Assembly (NCBI RefSeq): GCF_022570735.2
Contig: NZ_JANCNS010000002.1
Coordinates: 248,001 to 312,000 of the forward strand
Reading direction: 5' to 3'
From: Christiangramia oceanisediminis
GTDB taxonomy: Bacteria > Bacteroidota > Bacteroidia > Flavobacteriales > Flavobacteriaceae
DNA length: 64,000 nucleotides
Positions within the stretch are counted from its first letter, which is position 1; each line of letters opens with the position of its first letter. Under the pieces are notes generated by a model. It was not told where the DNA came from and ran no database searches. It was given only the letters and a program-made list of their open reading frames with translations. Made by a program: the position numbers and the translations under genes. Of the stretch, positions 55,213 to 63,564 are shown piece after piece.

Positions 55213-55689
55213 CTATTCTTTCTTCCTTTCCAGCCTCATAATGGCAATGTCGCCACTGATCAGGTTAAGCGTCTGGCCTTTTTCGGTAACCGAATAAGTA
55301 TCTACTCGTTCAAGATTTTTCATAAAGGCTTCTTCGCCGGTCATATCGGGACACATTTTCTTGGTCAGGGCGATGGCATCCCCAAGATTGAATTGATTGC
55401 CATCGATGTTCAGGCTGCCGCTGAAGTTGTTGCAGCCAGTTGTTCCGGATATCTGGGATTTCTCTGTGTTGATGATCATTGTAGGTTTGACCCTGGGATA
55501 AAGCGAATCCATCGGTTTTGGCGTTGCCGCCATATAGTTCACCTCCCAGCTGCCGTCTATGAGATTTGCTTTTTGAACTGTTTTTTCAGACATAGCTTCC
55601 GTATCATTAGAAGTATTTTCAGATTGATCTTTGCAGGAAATGGAAATACTTCCCGCGATTATTAAACCAAGTAGCAATAATTTTTTCAT
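55213..55689 (-). CDS. META-domain (HslJ-like) lipoprotein
   Basis: 158 residues. A lipoprotein signal ends ISISC (Cys19). The META domain is recognised from DGSWEVNYM, SGTTGCNNFSGS and ALTKKMCPD, ending near IAIMRLERK. Known members are envelope proteins linked to heat or drug stress, without known enzymatic activity. It converges on the molybdenum operon, 3 bp away. Confidence 0.85.
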   Translation of the reverse strand: MKKLLLLGLIIAGSISISCKDQSENTSNDTEAMSEKTVQKANLIDGSWEVNYMAATPKPMDSLYPRVKPTMIINTEKSQISGTTGCNNFSGSLNIDGNQFNLGDAIALTKKMCPDMTGEEAFMKNLERVDTYSVTEKGQTLNLISGDIAIMRLERKKE

Positions 55690-55785
55690 ATGAAGATTAA
55701 TTAAAGGTTGATAGCAATCAAGCAGAAATCAGGCCATTTGAAGTACTGATTGTTTTTTCTGAAAATTACGATTTTTAATTATAAG

Positions 55786-56199
55786 CTAATCGTCATCATC
55801 ATCTTTGCCTTTCCTGCCCAGGATCTCCACTTTGGCCCTTTTGGTGAGCACAACATTTCCCTTGGAGTCATAATCCAGTTCCACGCGTTTAACCTTGTCG
55901 TCTTTTCCAGGAACCGCGAATGCCGTGGAAGACATCCCCTTGGTTAGGATTCCAACGCCCCGGGCGTCATATTCTTTTTCCTCGCCACCTTCCATTATGA
56001 TCTTAACTTTTCTAAGCTGTACGGTTCCCTGTACACATTTTATCTTGATCTTATCTACGTTGCGTTCATTTCCTACAAGATTGATCTTATCGGTTTCATT
56101 CTTAAAAGCCACGTTCTTTTCAGCCAGCTTTTTCCAGTTGTCGTTTTGTGCGATCCCGGAAAATCCAACCAGGAACAATAGAATTACCAGGTACTTCAT
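55786..56199 (-). CDS. Small secreted beta-rich protein of unknown function
   Basis: 137 residues with a signal peptide (MKYLVILLFLVGFSGIAQ). The body is predicted all-beta: KIKCVQGTVQLRKVKIIMEGGEEKEY and RVELDYDSKGNV resemble secreted DUF2541-type beta proteins, but I am not certain of the family. It ends in GRKGKDDDDD, a run of five aspartates. It is transcribed alone. Confidence 0.7.
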   Translation of the reverse strand: MKYLVILLFLVGFSGIAQNDNWKKLAEKNVAFKNETDKINLVGNERNVDKIKIKCVQGTVQLRKVKIIMEGGEEKEYDARGVGILTKGMSSTAFAVPGKDDKVKRVELDYDSKGNVVLTKRAKVEILGRKGKDDDDD

Positions 56200-56499
56200 A
56201 ATTAAAGGTTTTAAATAAATATGCTATATATCTTAAAATTAATCAATTACATGTAAATACAGGATCAGTTTTAAGCAGTATTAACGAATTTAATTCTGAA
56301 ACATTCGCTTACACCTTTTTGATCTTTCCACACTGATTGTGGGTAATTCTGATTCGAAAACTGTGGTATGACACCACAGTCTCTCAAAATAACCGTTTTC
56401 AAAACACTGTATAATAAGGCATTGCGAATTGGCATATGAATTGCTAGGCCCAATGCAGACAGCCGGGATACTAAAAGGCTCGAATCAAAAGAGAAAACG
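56200..56499 (+). promoter_or_regulatory. Structured leader upstream of the GT2 glycosyltransferase
   Basis: 300 bp without a supported gene; an 85-codon minus-strand frame here looks like chance. ACTGTGGT (56360-56367) pairs with ACCACAGT (56373-56380), an 8-bp stem. Just before, CCACA (56328-56332) pairs with TGTGG (56338-56342). The four arms are interchangeable, so two folds compete. TTTG at 56318 and TAATTCTG at 56344 roughly fit a flavobacterial promoter. Confidence 0.4.
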
Positions 56500-57930
56500 A
56501 TGAAATTTAATAATATGAATTCAAGCAATTCAACAAATAATAAGGCAGGAAAGGCTAAAAAGCCGGTCTATTTCGAGGAAGACCAGCCTGCAACCTCGAG
56601 AAATTTAAAGGGGGTATTGGTTAGGGCCAGTAGCTTTATTTTATTGATCGCAGCAGCCTATATGGCGTATCTGCTTCAGAATGATTTTACAGCTTATAAA
56701 CTGGGAAGAGTGGAATCCATCTGGGGATACCTGTTCTTTTCACTCTTAACCGTGTTATTTGTTTTTAAGATCGGTTTTTTTGCGTACAACCTGTACCTGT
56801 ACATCAGGTATAAAGCAGTAAAAGGAGTGGAGGATAGCCGGTTGCCTACCACCACGGTGATCGTTCCCGCATATAACGAGGGAAAACAGGTTTGGGCAAC
56901 ACTGATGAGCCTTGCAGAATCTGATTACCCGGTTGATAAATTGCAATTACTGGCAATCGATGACGGAAGTAAGGATGATACCTGGGAATGGATGCAGAAA
57001 GCAAAGGAAGTGCTGGGTGACAGACTTTCAATTTACCAGCAGCCTGTTAATAAAGGAAAGCGCCATGCACTTTACCGCGGCTTCCAGCTTGGAAACGGAG
57101 AGATCTTTGTTACGGTAGATAGTGATTCCATCGTTAGCAAGGATACCTTGAGAAACCTGGTGAGTCCGTTCGTGGTAAATGAAAAGTGTGGTGCGGTAGC
57201 AGGAAATATTCGTGTACTGAATAATACCAAAAAAGCACTGCTTCCAAAGATGCTGGACGTGAGTTTTGTATTGAGCTTTGAATTCGTTCGTTCAGCAGAA
57301 AGCAGCCTGGAATCGGTACTATGTACCCCGGGTGCGCTGGCAGCCTATAGGAGTGAGGCGGTTTTCAAGGTTCTTCCGGAATGGATCAACCAGACCTTTA
57401 TGGGGCAGCCTTCAGATATTGGTGAAGATCGCGCCATGACCAATATGATCCTGAAAAACGGTTATCACGTGCTTTTCCAGAGAAACGCCTATGCCTACAC
57501 CAATGTACCTGAAAAGTACAGCGGACTTTATAAAATGTTCATACGCTGGGGAAGAAGTAATGTTCGTGAGAACCTTGCTATGGCGCAATATGTATTCACT
57601 AACTTCAGGGAAGGTTCCAAGTTTGGGCCAAGGATCCTGTTCATCAACCAGATTCTTAAGTTGATCATGAGTTACCCGTTCGTGTTGTTCATGCTTTTCT
57701 TCATCTTCACGCACCCGTTACTGTTCATCAGTTCTACGCTGTTAAGCATCCTGATCTGGTCCAGTTTCCCGGTGTTGTTCTATGCGAAGAAGTATAAACT
57801 TTCTGAATCGTTCTGGGCTTATTCATACAGTATTCTGTATACATTCGGGTTGTTCTGGATCACCCCGTATGCCATCGCAACGGCAAGCAGGAGAGGTTGG
57901 TTAACCCGGGAACTTGCTGATAAGAAATAA
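56500..57930 (+). CDS. Membrane GT2 glycosyltransferase (processive, hyaluronan/PNAG synthase-like)
   Basis: 476 residues (or 471 from the second ATG at 56515). Two N-terminal helices (about 41-59 and 73-103) flank a GT-A domain with IVPAYNEG, IDDGS (153-157), DSDS (207-210), GED (308-310) and a QxxRW-like FIRWGR (347-352). Three or four C-terminal helices follow. The DD, DxD, ED, xxRW set is that of processive polysaccharide synthases such as NodC/HAS/PgaC. It is alone, so the polymer is unknown. Confidence 0.9.
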   Translation: MKFNNMNSSNSTNNKAGKAKKPVYFEEDQPATSRNLKGVLVRASSFILLIAAAYMAYLLQNDFTAYKLGRVESIWGYLFFSLLTVLFVFKIGFFAYNLYLYIRYKAVKGVEDSRLPTTTVIVPAYNEGKQVWATLMSLAESDYPVDKLQLLAIDDGSKDDTWEWMQKAKEVLGDRLSIYQQPVNKGKRHALYRGFQLGNGEIFVTVDSDSIVSKDTLRNLVSPFVVNEKCGAVAGNIRVLNNTKKALLPKMLDVSFVLSFEFVRSAESSLESVLCTPGALAAYRSEAVFKVLPEWINQTFMGQPSDIGEDRAMTNMILKNGYHVLFQRNAYAYTNVPEKYSGLYKMFIRWGRSNVRENLAMAQYVFTNFREGSKFGPRILFINQILKLIMSYPFVLFMLFFIFTHPLLFISSTLLSILIWSSFPVLFYAKKYKLSESFWAYSYSILYTFGLFWITPYAIATASRRGWLTRELADKK

Positions 57931-57947
57931 ATTAGAAAATTCAATTT

Positions 57948-57980
57948 TAAAGGGAATCTTAAACAGGTTCCCTTTCTTTA
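57948..57980 (+). terminator. Terminator after the glycosyltransferase gene
   Basis: AAAGGGAA (57949-57956) pairs with TTCCCTTT (57968-57975) around an 11-nt loop, followed by CTTTATTT. It lies 18 bp after the stop. Confidence 0.7.
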
Positions 57981-58075
57981 TTTCTACGGAAATAATTGTG
58001 GATATCTAATCCCGATTTTAACCTGAAGGTACTATCGACTCCGTTATATTTGTCCACCCTAAAAAAACAGAAAAT

Positions 58076-58606
58076 ATGAGCGCAACCTGGTACGAATGTA
58101 AAGTGAAATATAGAAAGACCCTGGACAGCGGGGAACAAAAACCAACTACCGAAACCTATTTGCTGGATGCAGTTTCGTATACCGAAGCCGAGGCCCGAAT
58201 TAGTGAAGAGATGAAAACCCTAACGAGCGAGGAATTCATGATCACCAACATCAAGGTGGCCAACCTGGCAGAGGTGCATCCTTTTGAGAATTCCGATCGC
58301 TGGTTCAAATGTAAGGTGACCCTGATCGCTTTTGATGACGAAAGCGGCAAGGAGAAAAAGTCTAATATGTATATGCTTATCCAGGCCAATGATGTAAAAG
58401 AGGCATTCGACAATACTAATCAGGCCATGCAGAATACCATGGGCGAATTCAGTATTCCGGCTATAACCGAATCACCCATCCTGGATGTGTTCCCATATTT
58501 CGATGGTGAGGAGGAATTGAATGACATTAGAGTTGAAGATGCGGAAACAGTATCTTCCGAAGAAATTAACGAAGAACTGGTAGAAGAAGAGCAGATCGCT
58601 GAATAA
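58076..58606 (+). CDS. DUF4494-family protein
   Basis: 176 residues. Opening TWYECKVKYRKTLDSGE and repeated WFKCKVTLIAFDDESGK are landmarks of a Bacteroidota-only conserved family. The fold appears to be two related beta-alpha halves. The last 30 residues are strongly acidic. No signal or membrane segment. Function is unknown in the whole family. Confidence 0.85.
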   Translation: MSATWYECKVKYRKTLDSGEQKPTTETYLLDAVSYTEAEARISEEMKTLTSEEFMITNIKVANLAEVHPFENSDRWFKCKVTLIAFDDESGKEKKSNMYMLIQANDVKEAFDNTNQAMQNTMGEFSIPAITESPILDVFPYFDGEEELNDIRVEDAETVSSEEINEELVEEEQIAE

Positions 58607-58631
58607 TTATAAGTCAGATATTCTGAATAAG

Positions 58632-58663
58632 AAAAAAGCATCCTGGAAAAAGGATGCTTTTTT
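58632..58663. terminator. Bidirectional terminator
   Basis: A 13-bp stem (AAAAAAGCATCCT with AGGATGCTTTTTT, 58632-58644 and 58651-58663) has a 6-nt loop and A/T tails on both sides. It ends the DUF4494 gene on the plus strand, and its right arm touches the stop of the racemase gene on the minus strand. Confidence 0.9.
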
Positions 58664-59357
58664 ATTTTTTGTTTTCCTTGTTCAGTATAAAATCGGCCGC
58701 CATTTGAACATGAAGGTCGGTGGTAGATAATAGGGGAAGCTCATATTCAGTATTTTCAAACAGGATCGGCAATTCCGTGCAACCAAGAATGACTCCATCT
58801 GCTCCCCGTTCTTTCAACAGTTTCATCTGGTTTAAGAAGAAGGTTCTGGCCTCTTTAGAAAATATCCCCTGGGTAAGTTCTTTAGATACATAATGATGAG
58901 CCTGTCCCAGGCAATGGTCTTCAGGAATTATGATGTTGATACCATAATTTTCCTTTAACACCTTCGGAATAAAATCCATGGTCATAGTGGGCCTGTTTCC
59001 AAGTAGTCCCAGGTTTTTCAAACCCCGTTTTTTCGCTTCTTTCCCAACGGCATCAGCAATATGGAGAATAGGGATATTGATTTTTGGCTGCACAAAATCG
59101 AAAACCATATGCGGAGTATTAGCACAGATCACAATTGCTTTTGCACCTGCATTCTGCAGCATCCTGGAAGTTTCCAGGTAGGCCGCATTAATTTTATCGA
59201 TCTCCTGGGCACGCATCAATTCGATATTCTGGCTGTAGATAAGCAAGGGTGGATTGGCCTGTGGTCCAATTTCCTGCTGAACCATTTCGTTAATCAGTCT
59301 GTAGTAAACGATCGTGGAATGGTAGGAGGTACCGCCAATGAGACCAATTAGATTCAT
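58662..59357 (-). CDS. Aspartate/glutamate racemase family protein (YgeA-like)
   Basis: 231 residues from the ATG at 59357, which gives MNLIGLIGGTSYHSTIVYY, the usual start; an upstream ATG at 59393 would overlap the rhodanese gene. The two catalytic cysteines lie in IVICANTPH and GVILGCTELP. It racemises aspartate, glutamate or other amino acids. D-amino acids feed peptidoglycan or signalling. It lies 4 bp after the rhodanese gene, a coupled pair without evident functional link. Confidence 0.88.
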   Translation of the reverse strand: MNLIGLIGGTSYHSTIVYYRLINEMVQQEIGPQANPPLLIYSQNIELMRAQEIDKINAAYLETSRMLQNAGAKAIVICANTPHMVFDFVQPKINIPILHIADAVGKEAKKRGLKNLGLLGNRPTMTMDFIPKVLKENYGINIIIPEDHCLGQAHHYVSKELTQGIFSKEARTFFLNQMKLLKERGADGVILGCTELPILFENTEYELPLLSTTDLHVQMAADFILNKENKK

Positions 59358-59361
59358 GTTT

Positions 59362-59727
59362 TTAAAATTTATAATTGCTGAAGCCACCCTCAAGGTCGAA
59401 TATCCTTGAAAAACCCATTTTTTTCATGATCTGGGCAGCCTTCTGACTTCGTCCACCGGATTTACAATAAACATATACCGGTTTATTTTTATCCAGTTTT
59501 TCCAGCCCGGCCAGAAAAGCCTTCTGATTGAAAAAATCGAGGTTCTGGGCATTTTCGATTGCTCCCTGGTTGAATTCTCCCGGAGTTCTCACATCTACTA
59601 ACTGGACTTCACCTGCGCATACTGCAGATTCGTACTCAGAAGGGGCGAGGACTTTGATATTTTCATCTTCCTGGGCTTTTCCAAATAATGTTGTAAATAG
59701 CGACATAATGATCAGTATTTTATTCAT
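59362..59727 (-). CDS. Secreted single-domain rhodanese
   Basis: 121 residues with a signal peptide (MNKILIIMSLFTTLFGKAQ). The rhodanese domain has LVDVRTPGEFNQGAI and the persulfide cysteine in YCKSGGRS. It transfers sulfane sulfur in the periplasm. The inverted repeat GTAACC-TT-GGTTAC lies 35-48 bp upstream of its start. Confidence 0.9.
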   Translation of the reverse strand: MNKILIIMSLFTTLFGKAQEDENIKVLAPSEYESAVCAGEVQLVDVRTPGEFNQGAIENAQNLDFFNQKAFLAGLEKLDKNKPVYVYCKSGGRSQKAAQIMKKMGFSRIFDLEGGFSNYKF

Positions 59728-59761
59728 AGCGTAAAAGTAGGTTTAAAAGTGATCCTGGAAA

Positions 59762-59775
59762 GTAACCTTGGTTAC
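59762..59775. promoter_or_regulatory. Inverted repeat GTAACC-TT-GGTTAC, possible operator
   Basis: A perfect 6+6 inverted repeat sits between the divergent rhodanese and methyltransferase genes. The 10-mer GGAAAGTAAC that overlaps it (59757-59766) recurs at 61929-61938 upstream of the MBL-rhodanese gene. This suggests shared control of two sulfur-transfer genes. Confidence 0.3.
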
Positions 59776-59823
59776 CAAATTCAAATGATGAAATTACATT
59801 AACTTGGGCATAAATTCAATAAT

Positions 59824-60411
59824 ATGGAGCTTCAGCAGACCCTTGATATTTTTGGGAATATGGATATTTACGTGATCGACCAGATCCTGAAAAAAAGATA
59901 CCAGCATGGCCAGAATATTCTCGATGCCGGTTGCGGAAATGGCAGAAACCTGAAGTGGTTCTACAACTGCCGGTTCGATTTCAAAGGGGTAGACGTTGAC
60001 GAGGAAAGGCTTCAGCAGGCAAAAAATTTATATCCTGAATCTTCCAATAGTTTCATCAGGGCCAACCTAACCAACCTGCCTTTTGAAAAGGCTGTTTTTG
60101 ATCATATCCTTTGTTGTGCCGTACTTCATTTTGCTGAAGGCGAGGCACAATTCCTGGAAATGTTCTCAGAACTGGAAAGAGTTCTAAAACCTGGTGGCAG
60201 TTTGTTGATTCGAACGGCTTCAAACATTGGATTTGAAGAAAGGTCGATTAGGCTGAAGGATACTATAAGCAAACAAAGCGCCGAATTCTTTATTTCACGA
60301 CAACAAATTGCAGATATTTCTAAGAATTTCGGGCTCGGGCTTATTGAACCAGTGAAGACGACCAATGTCCAGGATGAGAGGGCCATGACGACCCTGGTCT
60401 TGAGAAAATAA
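59824..60411 (+). CDS. Class I SAM-dependent methyltransferase
   Basis: 195 residues. Motif I is ILDAGCGNGRNLKWF, followed by GVDVDEERLQQA and HILCCAVLHF with RVLKPGGSLLIRT. This is a Methyltransf_11-type fold. Methyl acceptor unknown. Monocistronic and divergent from the rhodanese-racemase pair. Some homologues handle tellurite or thiopurines, but nothing specific shows here. Confidence 0.85.
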   Translation: MELQQTLDIFGNMDIYVIDQILKKRYQHGQNILDAGCGNGRNLKWFYNCRFDFKGVDVDEERLQQAKNLYPESSNSFIRANLTNLPFEKAVFDHILCCAVLHFAEGEAQFLEMFSELERVLKPGGSLLIRTASNIGFEERSIRLKDTISKQSAEFFISRQQIADISKNFGLGLIEPVKTTNVQDERAMTTLVLRK

Positions 60412-60433
60412 AAAAGGCGGCATTGCTGCCGCC
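60411..60433 (-). terminator. Terminator after the MBL-rhodanese gene
   Basis: GGCGGCA (60416-60422) and TGCCGCC (60427-60433) pair with a 4-nt loop. On the minus strand, TTTTTTATTTTC follows. It lies 22 bp after the stop and overlaps the 3' end of the methyltransferase gene by one base. Confidence 0.9.
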
Positions 60434-60454
60434 CTCATCAATCATTCATTCATC

Positions 60455-61861
60455 TTATTTCAAGGTTGAAGGACACACATAATCGGTCGTTTCAACTCCT
60501 GCTTCTTTAATTGCCTTATATCCACCCTGAACATCAACCAGGTTATGGATGCCACGACTTTTTAGAATAGAAGCCGCGATCATACTTCTATAACCTCCGG
60601 CACAATGCAGGTAGAAGGTTTTATCTTCAGGGTATTCAGCCAGGTGGTCATTGATCTCTGAAAGCGAGGTATGGGTTGCATTTGCAACATGTTCTGCCTG
60701 GAATTCGCCCGGCTTGCGAACATCGAATACCGGTGCATCTTTAGCCTCTTCCTTAAACTGGTCTGCCGGGATCGATCTCACCGAATCGGTTTGCTTACCT
60801 GCGTTTATCCAGGATTCGAATCCGCCTTCGAGATATCCAAGGGTATTGTCGAAACCAACTCGCGAAAGTCTGGTAATGGCCTCTTCAATTCTATTTTCAT
60901 CACCAATAAGCAGAATTGGCTGCTGAACATCCCTTATTAAATCTCCAACCCAGGGAGCAAAACTTCCATCAAGTCCAATGAATATGGAACCAGGAATATG
61001 AGCTTTCGCGTATTCAGACTGGTGCCTAATATCCAGCATTACCGCCCCGGTCTCGTTAGCCGCAGCTTCAAAAGCATCCGGGCTTAACGCACTTTGTCCC
61101 TTTTTCAGCACATCATCGATATCGGCGTAACCTTCCTTATTCATTTGTACGTTCATAGGGAAATAGGCTGGGGGAGGAAGAAGACCATCAGTAACTTCCT
61201 TTATAAATTCATCACGGGTCATATCTGCCCTCAAGGCATAGTTCATTTTTTTCTGGTTACCCAAAGTATCCACGGTCTCTTTCATCATGTTCTTTCCGCA
61301 GGCTGAACCGGCACCGTGAGCCGGATAAACGGTAATATCGTCGGCAAGTGGCATGATCTTGTTCCTTAAGCTGTCATATAGAATACCAGCCAGTTCCTCC
61401 TGAGTCATACTGGCCGCTTTCTGGGCAAGGTCGGGACGGCCTACATCTCCAAGGAATAAGGTATCACCTGTGAACAGGGCATGATCCTTTCCATTTTTAT
61501 CCTTTAATAGATAAGTAGTACTTTCCATGGTATGACCCGGGGTGTGAAGTACAACGAAGCTTAGCTCACCTAATTTGAATTCCTGTCCGTCTTCAGCTAT
61601 GATCGCATCAAATTGTGGATTGGCATTGGGGCCATAGATGATCGGTGCGCCTGTCTTTTCTGAAAGACTTACGTGACCAGAGACAAAATCGGCATGAAAG
61701 TGGGTTTCAAAAATGTATTTGACCTTGGCACCAGCCTCTTCAGCCTTATCAATATATGGTTGCACCTCACGAAGGGGATCGATGATCGCAACTTCTCCGT
61801 TACTTTCAATATAATAAGCTCCCTGGGCGAGACAACCGGTATAAATCTGTTCTATTTTCAT
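60455..61861 (-). CDS. CstB-like persulfide dioxygenase-rhodanese protein
   Basis: 468 residues from the ATG at 61861 (MKIEQIYTGCLAQGAYYI); an upstream frame adds 15 unlikely residues. The metallo-beta-lactamase domain has HFHADFVSGH (54-63), HTPGHTMEST and FTGDTLFLGDVGR, typical of ETHE1-type persulfide dioxygenases. Two rhodanese domains follow. The first lacks the active cysteine (LLIGDENR). The second has it (HCAGGYRS). That order matches S. aureus CstB, which turns persulfides to thiosulfate. An inverted repeat at 61943-61958 lies upstream. Confidence 0.9.
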   Translation of the reverse strand: MKIEQIYTGCLAQGAYYIESNGEVAIIDPLREVQPYIDKAEEAGAKVKYIFETHFHADFVSGHVSLSEKTGAPIIYGPNANPQFDAIIAEDGQEFKLGELSFVVLHTPGHTMESTTYLLKDKNGKDHALFTGDTLFLGDVGRPDLAQKAASMTQEELAGILYDSLRNKIMPLADDITVYPAHGAGSACGKNMMKETVDTLGNQKKMNYALRADMTRDEFIKEVTDGLLPPPAYFPMNVQMNKEGYADIDDVLKKGQSALSPDAFEAAANETGAVMLDIRHQSEYAKAHIPGSIFIGLDGSFAPWVGDLIRDVQQPILLIGDENRIEEAITRLSRVGFDNTLGYLEGGFESWINAGKQTDSVRSIPADQFKEEAKDAPVFDVRKPGEFQAEHVANATHTSLSEINDHLAEYPEDKTFYLHCAGGYRSMIAASILKSRGIHNLVDVQGGYKAIKEAGVETTDYVCPSTLK

Positions 61862-61942
61862 AATTCTCAATTTTCTGAATCCTGATAATTCAACATTATG
61901 GTACAAAAGTAGACCATGCTATTCGATCGGAAAGTAACAAAT

Positions 61943-61958
61943 ATCACATTTCTGTGAT
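61943..61958. promoter_or_regulatory. Inverted repeat ATCACA-TTTC-TGTGAT, possible Crp/Fnr-like operator
   Basis: A 6-bp perfect inverted repeat with 4-bp spacer, about 82 bp upstream of the MBL-rhodanese start and in the region divergent from the TlpA-like gene. The half-site order is opposite to the classical TGTGA-N6-TCACA CRP site, so the assignment is tentative. Confidence 0.3.
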
Positions 61959-62128
61959 TTTCTGACTTATAAATGTCCAGAGGTTTAATAAGAATATCCA
62001 GGTAAGGATTTACATGGCCAAGTGAAAATAAGTAACCAATTGTTCTATTAATTTGTGATGCGCTTATAATGAGATAACTAAATATTGCGTAAATTCAATT
62101 TTCAAAAAAATTGATGAATTAGATCAAA

Positions 62129-62725
62129 ATGTTTAAAATCACTTTCTTAAATAAAATTCCGGTTCTTATCGCCAGTTGCTGCCTGCCAGTCTTTTTTTAT
62201 GCTTGTAAGGATCAGGATACCAGAACTGCCGAAGAAACCAGGCACAGCTCTGTTTCCCCTGTAGAAGGATCGGAAAAATGGCCAGAACCCAATACGCGAT
62301 TAGAGGGAATACCTGTTTATGAGAAGTTCGAAGACCTGGAACCGGTCTTTAATTTTACAAACGATACTACGTATGTTATCAATTTCTGGGCAACCTGGTG
62401 TAAACCCTGTATCAAGGAACTGCCATATTTTGAAGAAATCGATTCAGCCTATAAAGACCGTAAATTGAAGGTTGTTCTGGTAAGTCTTGATTTCCCGGAC
62501 CAAGTAGAGACCAAATTGGTTCCGTTCGTACAGGAAAGGAATTTGAATTCAAAAGTTGTAGTGCTGCTGGATGGGAAATATAACGACTGGATAGACAGGG
62601 TCTCACCGGAATGGTCTGGAGCGATTCCGGCTACCTACATTTACAATAAGAATCAAAACAAACTGATTGGAACTTCTTTCGAGAATTCTTCAGAGATCAA
62701 AAAGGAACTAAATGCTTTTTTATAA
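62129..62725 (+). CDS. TlpA-like thioredoxin-fold lipoprotein
   Basis: 198 residues. A lipoprotein signal ends FFYAC (Cys26). The thioredoxin domain has WATWCKPC and a cis-proline in GAIPATYIYN. It is predicted to reduce disulfides in periplasmic partners, for example in cytochrome c or metalloprotein maturation. It is followed after 18 bp by a second exported thioredoxin-fold protein. Confidence 0.9.
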   Translation: MFKITFLNKIPVLIASCCLPVFFYACKDQDTRTAEETRHSSVSPVEGSEKWPEPNTRLEGIPVYEKFEDLEPVFNFTNDTTYVINFWATWCKPCIKELPYFEEIDSAYKDRKLKVVLVSLDFPDQVETKLVPFVQERNLNSKVVVLLDGKYNDWIDRVSPEWSGAIPATYIYNKNQNKLIGTSFENSSEIKKELNAFL

Positions 62726-62743
62726 AATCAAAAATCAAAGATC

Positions 62744-63385
62744 ATGAGAACACTATTTTTAATTCTGGCATTGGGCATATTTTCGTTCAGTAGTTCAGAC
62801 TCTGTATTGGCTGAGCAGCCTGTTGTTATTACCAATTCCGGTGGAATCGAGGTAGGGGATAAGGCCCCTGAATTTAACTTGAAAAATATTGACGGGAAGA
62901 TGTATAGCTTCGATAATATCATGGATGCGAATGGAAACAAACCCAAGGGCTATATTGTGGTTTTCACCTGTAACACCTGTCCTTATGCTGTTGCCAATGA
63001 AGAAAGACTTATCGAGCTGCATAAAAAGTATGCACCTAAAGGTTACCCGGTGGTAGCGATCCAACCGAATGATCCGGCTGTACAACCAGGAGATAGTTTC
63101 CAGGCCATGAAAGAGAATGCAAAGGAAAAAGGATTTCCATTTTTATACCTTATTGACGAAGGTCAGGAAATATTTCCAAAATATGGAGCCACGAGAACTC
63201 CGGAAGTCTATTTAGTAGATGCCAACAGGGTTTTACGTTACCATGGTGCAATAGACGATAGCCCTCGCGATCCAGGAAGCGTGGATGAAAAGTTCGTGGA
63301 AAAGGCCATCCAATCTATGGAAAAAGGAGGGCAACCGGAACCTGCTTCCACCAAGGCGGTTGGTTGTAGCATCAAGACTGCATGA
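62744..63385 (+). CDS. Exported AhpC/TSA-type thioredoxin-like protein
   Basis: 213 residues with a signal peptide (up to about residue 24). The redox site is VVFTCNTCPYAVANEE. Sequence around it (VGDKAPEFNLKNIDGKMYSFD, PVVAIQPNDP, YGATRTPEVYLVD) matches the redoxin-like, CxxC-containing family common in Bacteroidota. C-terminal PASTKAVGCSIK adds another cysteine. Second gene of a two-gene operon with the TlpA-like protein, ended by a terminator at 63523-63564. Confidence 0.88.
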   Translation: MRTLFLILALGIFSFSSSDSVLAEQPVVITNSGGIEVGDKAPEFNLKNIDGKMYSFDNIMDANGNKPKGYIVVFTCNTCPYAVANEERLIELHKKYAPKGYPVVAIQPNDPAVQPGDSFQAMKENAKEKGFPFLYLIDEGQEIFPKYGATRTPEVYLVDANRVLRYHGAIDDSPRDPGSVDEKFVEKAIQSMEKGGQPEPASTKAVGCSIKTA

Positions 63386-63522
63386 TAAATTATGCTCCTA
63401 CTGGCAAATTCCATATTTTAAATGAGCTATCAAAGGTTTAAAGTTTTACTAATAAACCGGAAACATATATAAGGATCGAATTACCGATTTTTGAAGAGTA
63501 GTTACGATTATTTAAGTTAGTT

Positions 63523-63564
63523 AAGGGTGTACATCAGGTGGGGGATGAGTACACCCTTTTTTTT
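63523..63564 (+). terminator. Terminator after the thioredoxin-like pair
   Basis: AAGGGTGTAC (63523-63532) pairs with GTACACCCTT (63549-63558) over a 16-nt loop, and eight T residues follow the GC part. It lies 138 bp after the stop. Confidence 0.85.

Noticed and set aside
56271-56528. 85-codon frame on the minus strand overlapping the GT2 start
   Set aside because: Its sequence is low in protein-like character, it overlaps the real gene's start, and it spans the hairpin-rich leader.
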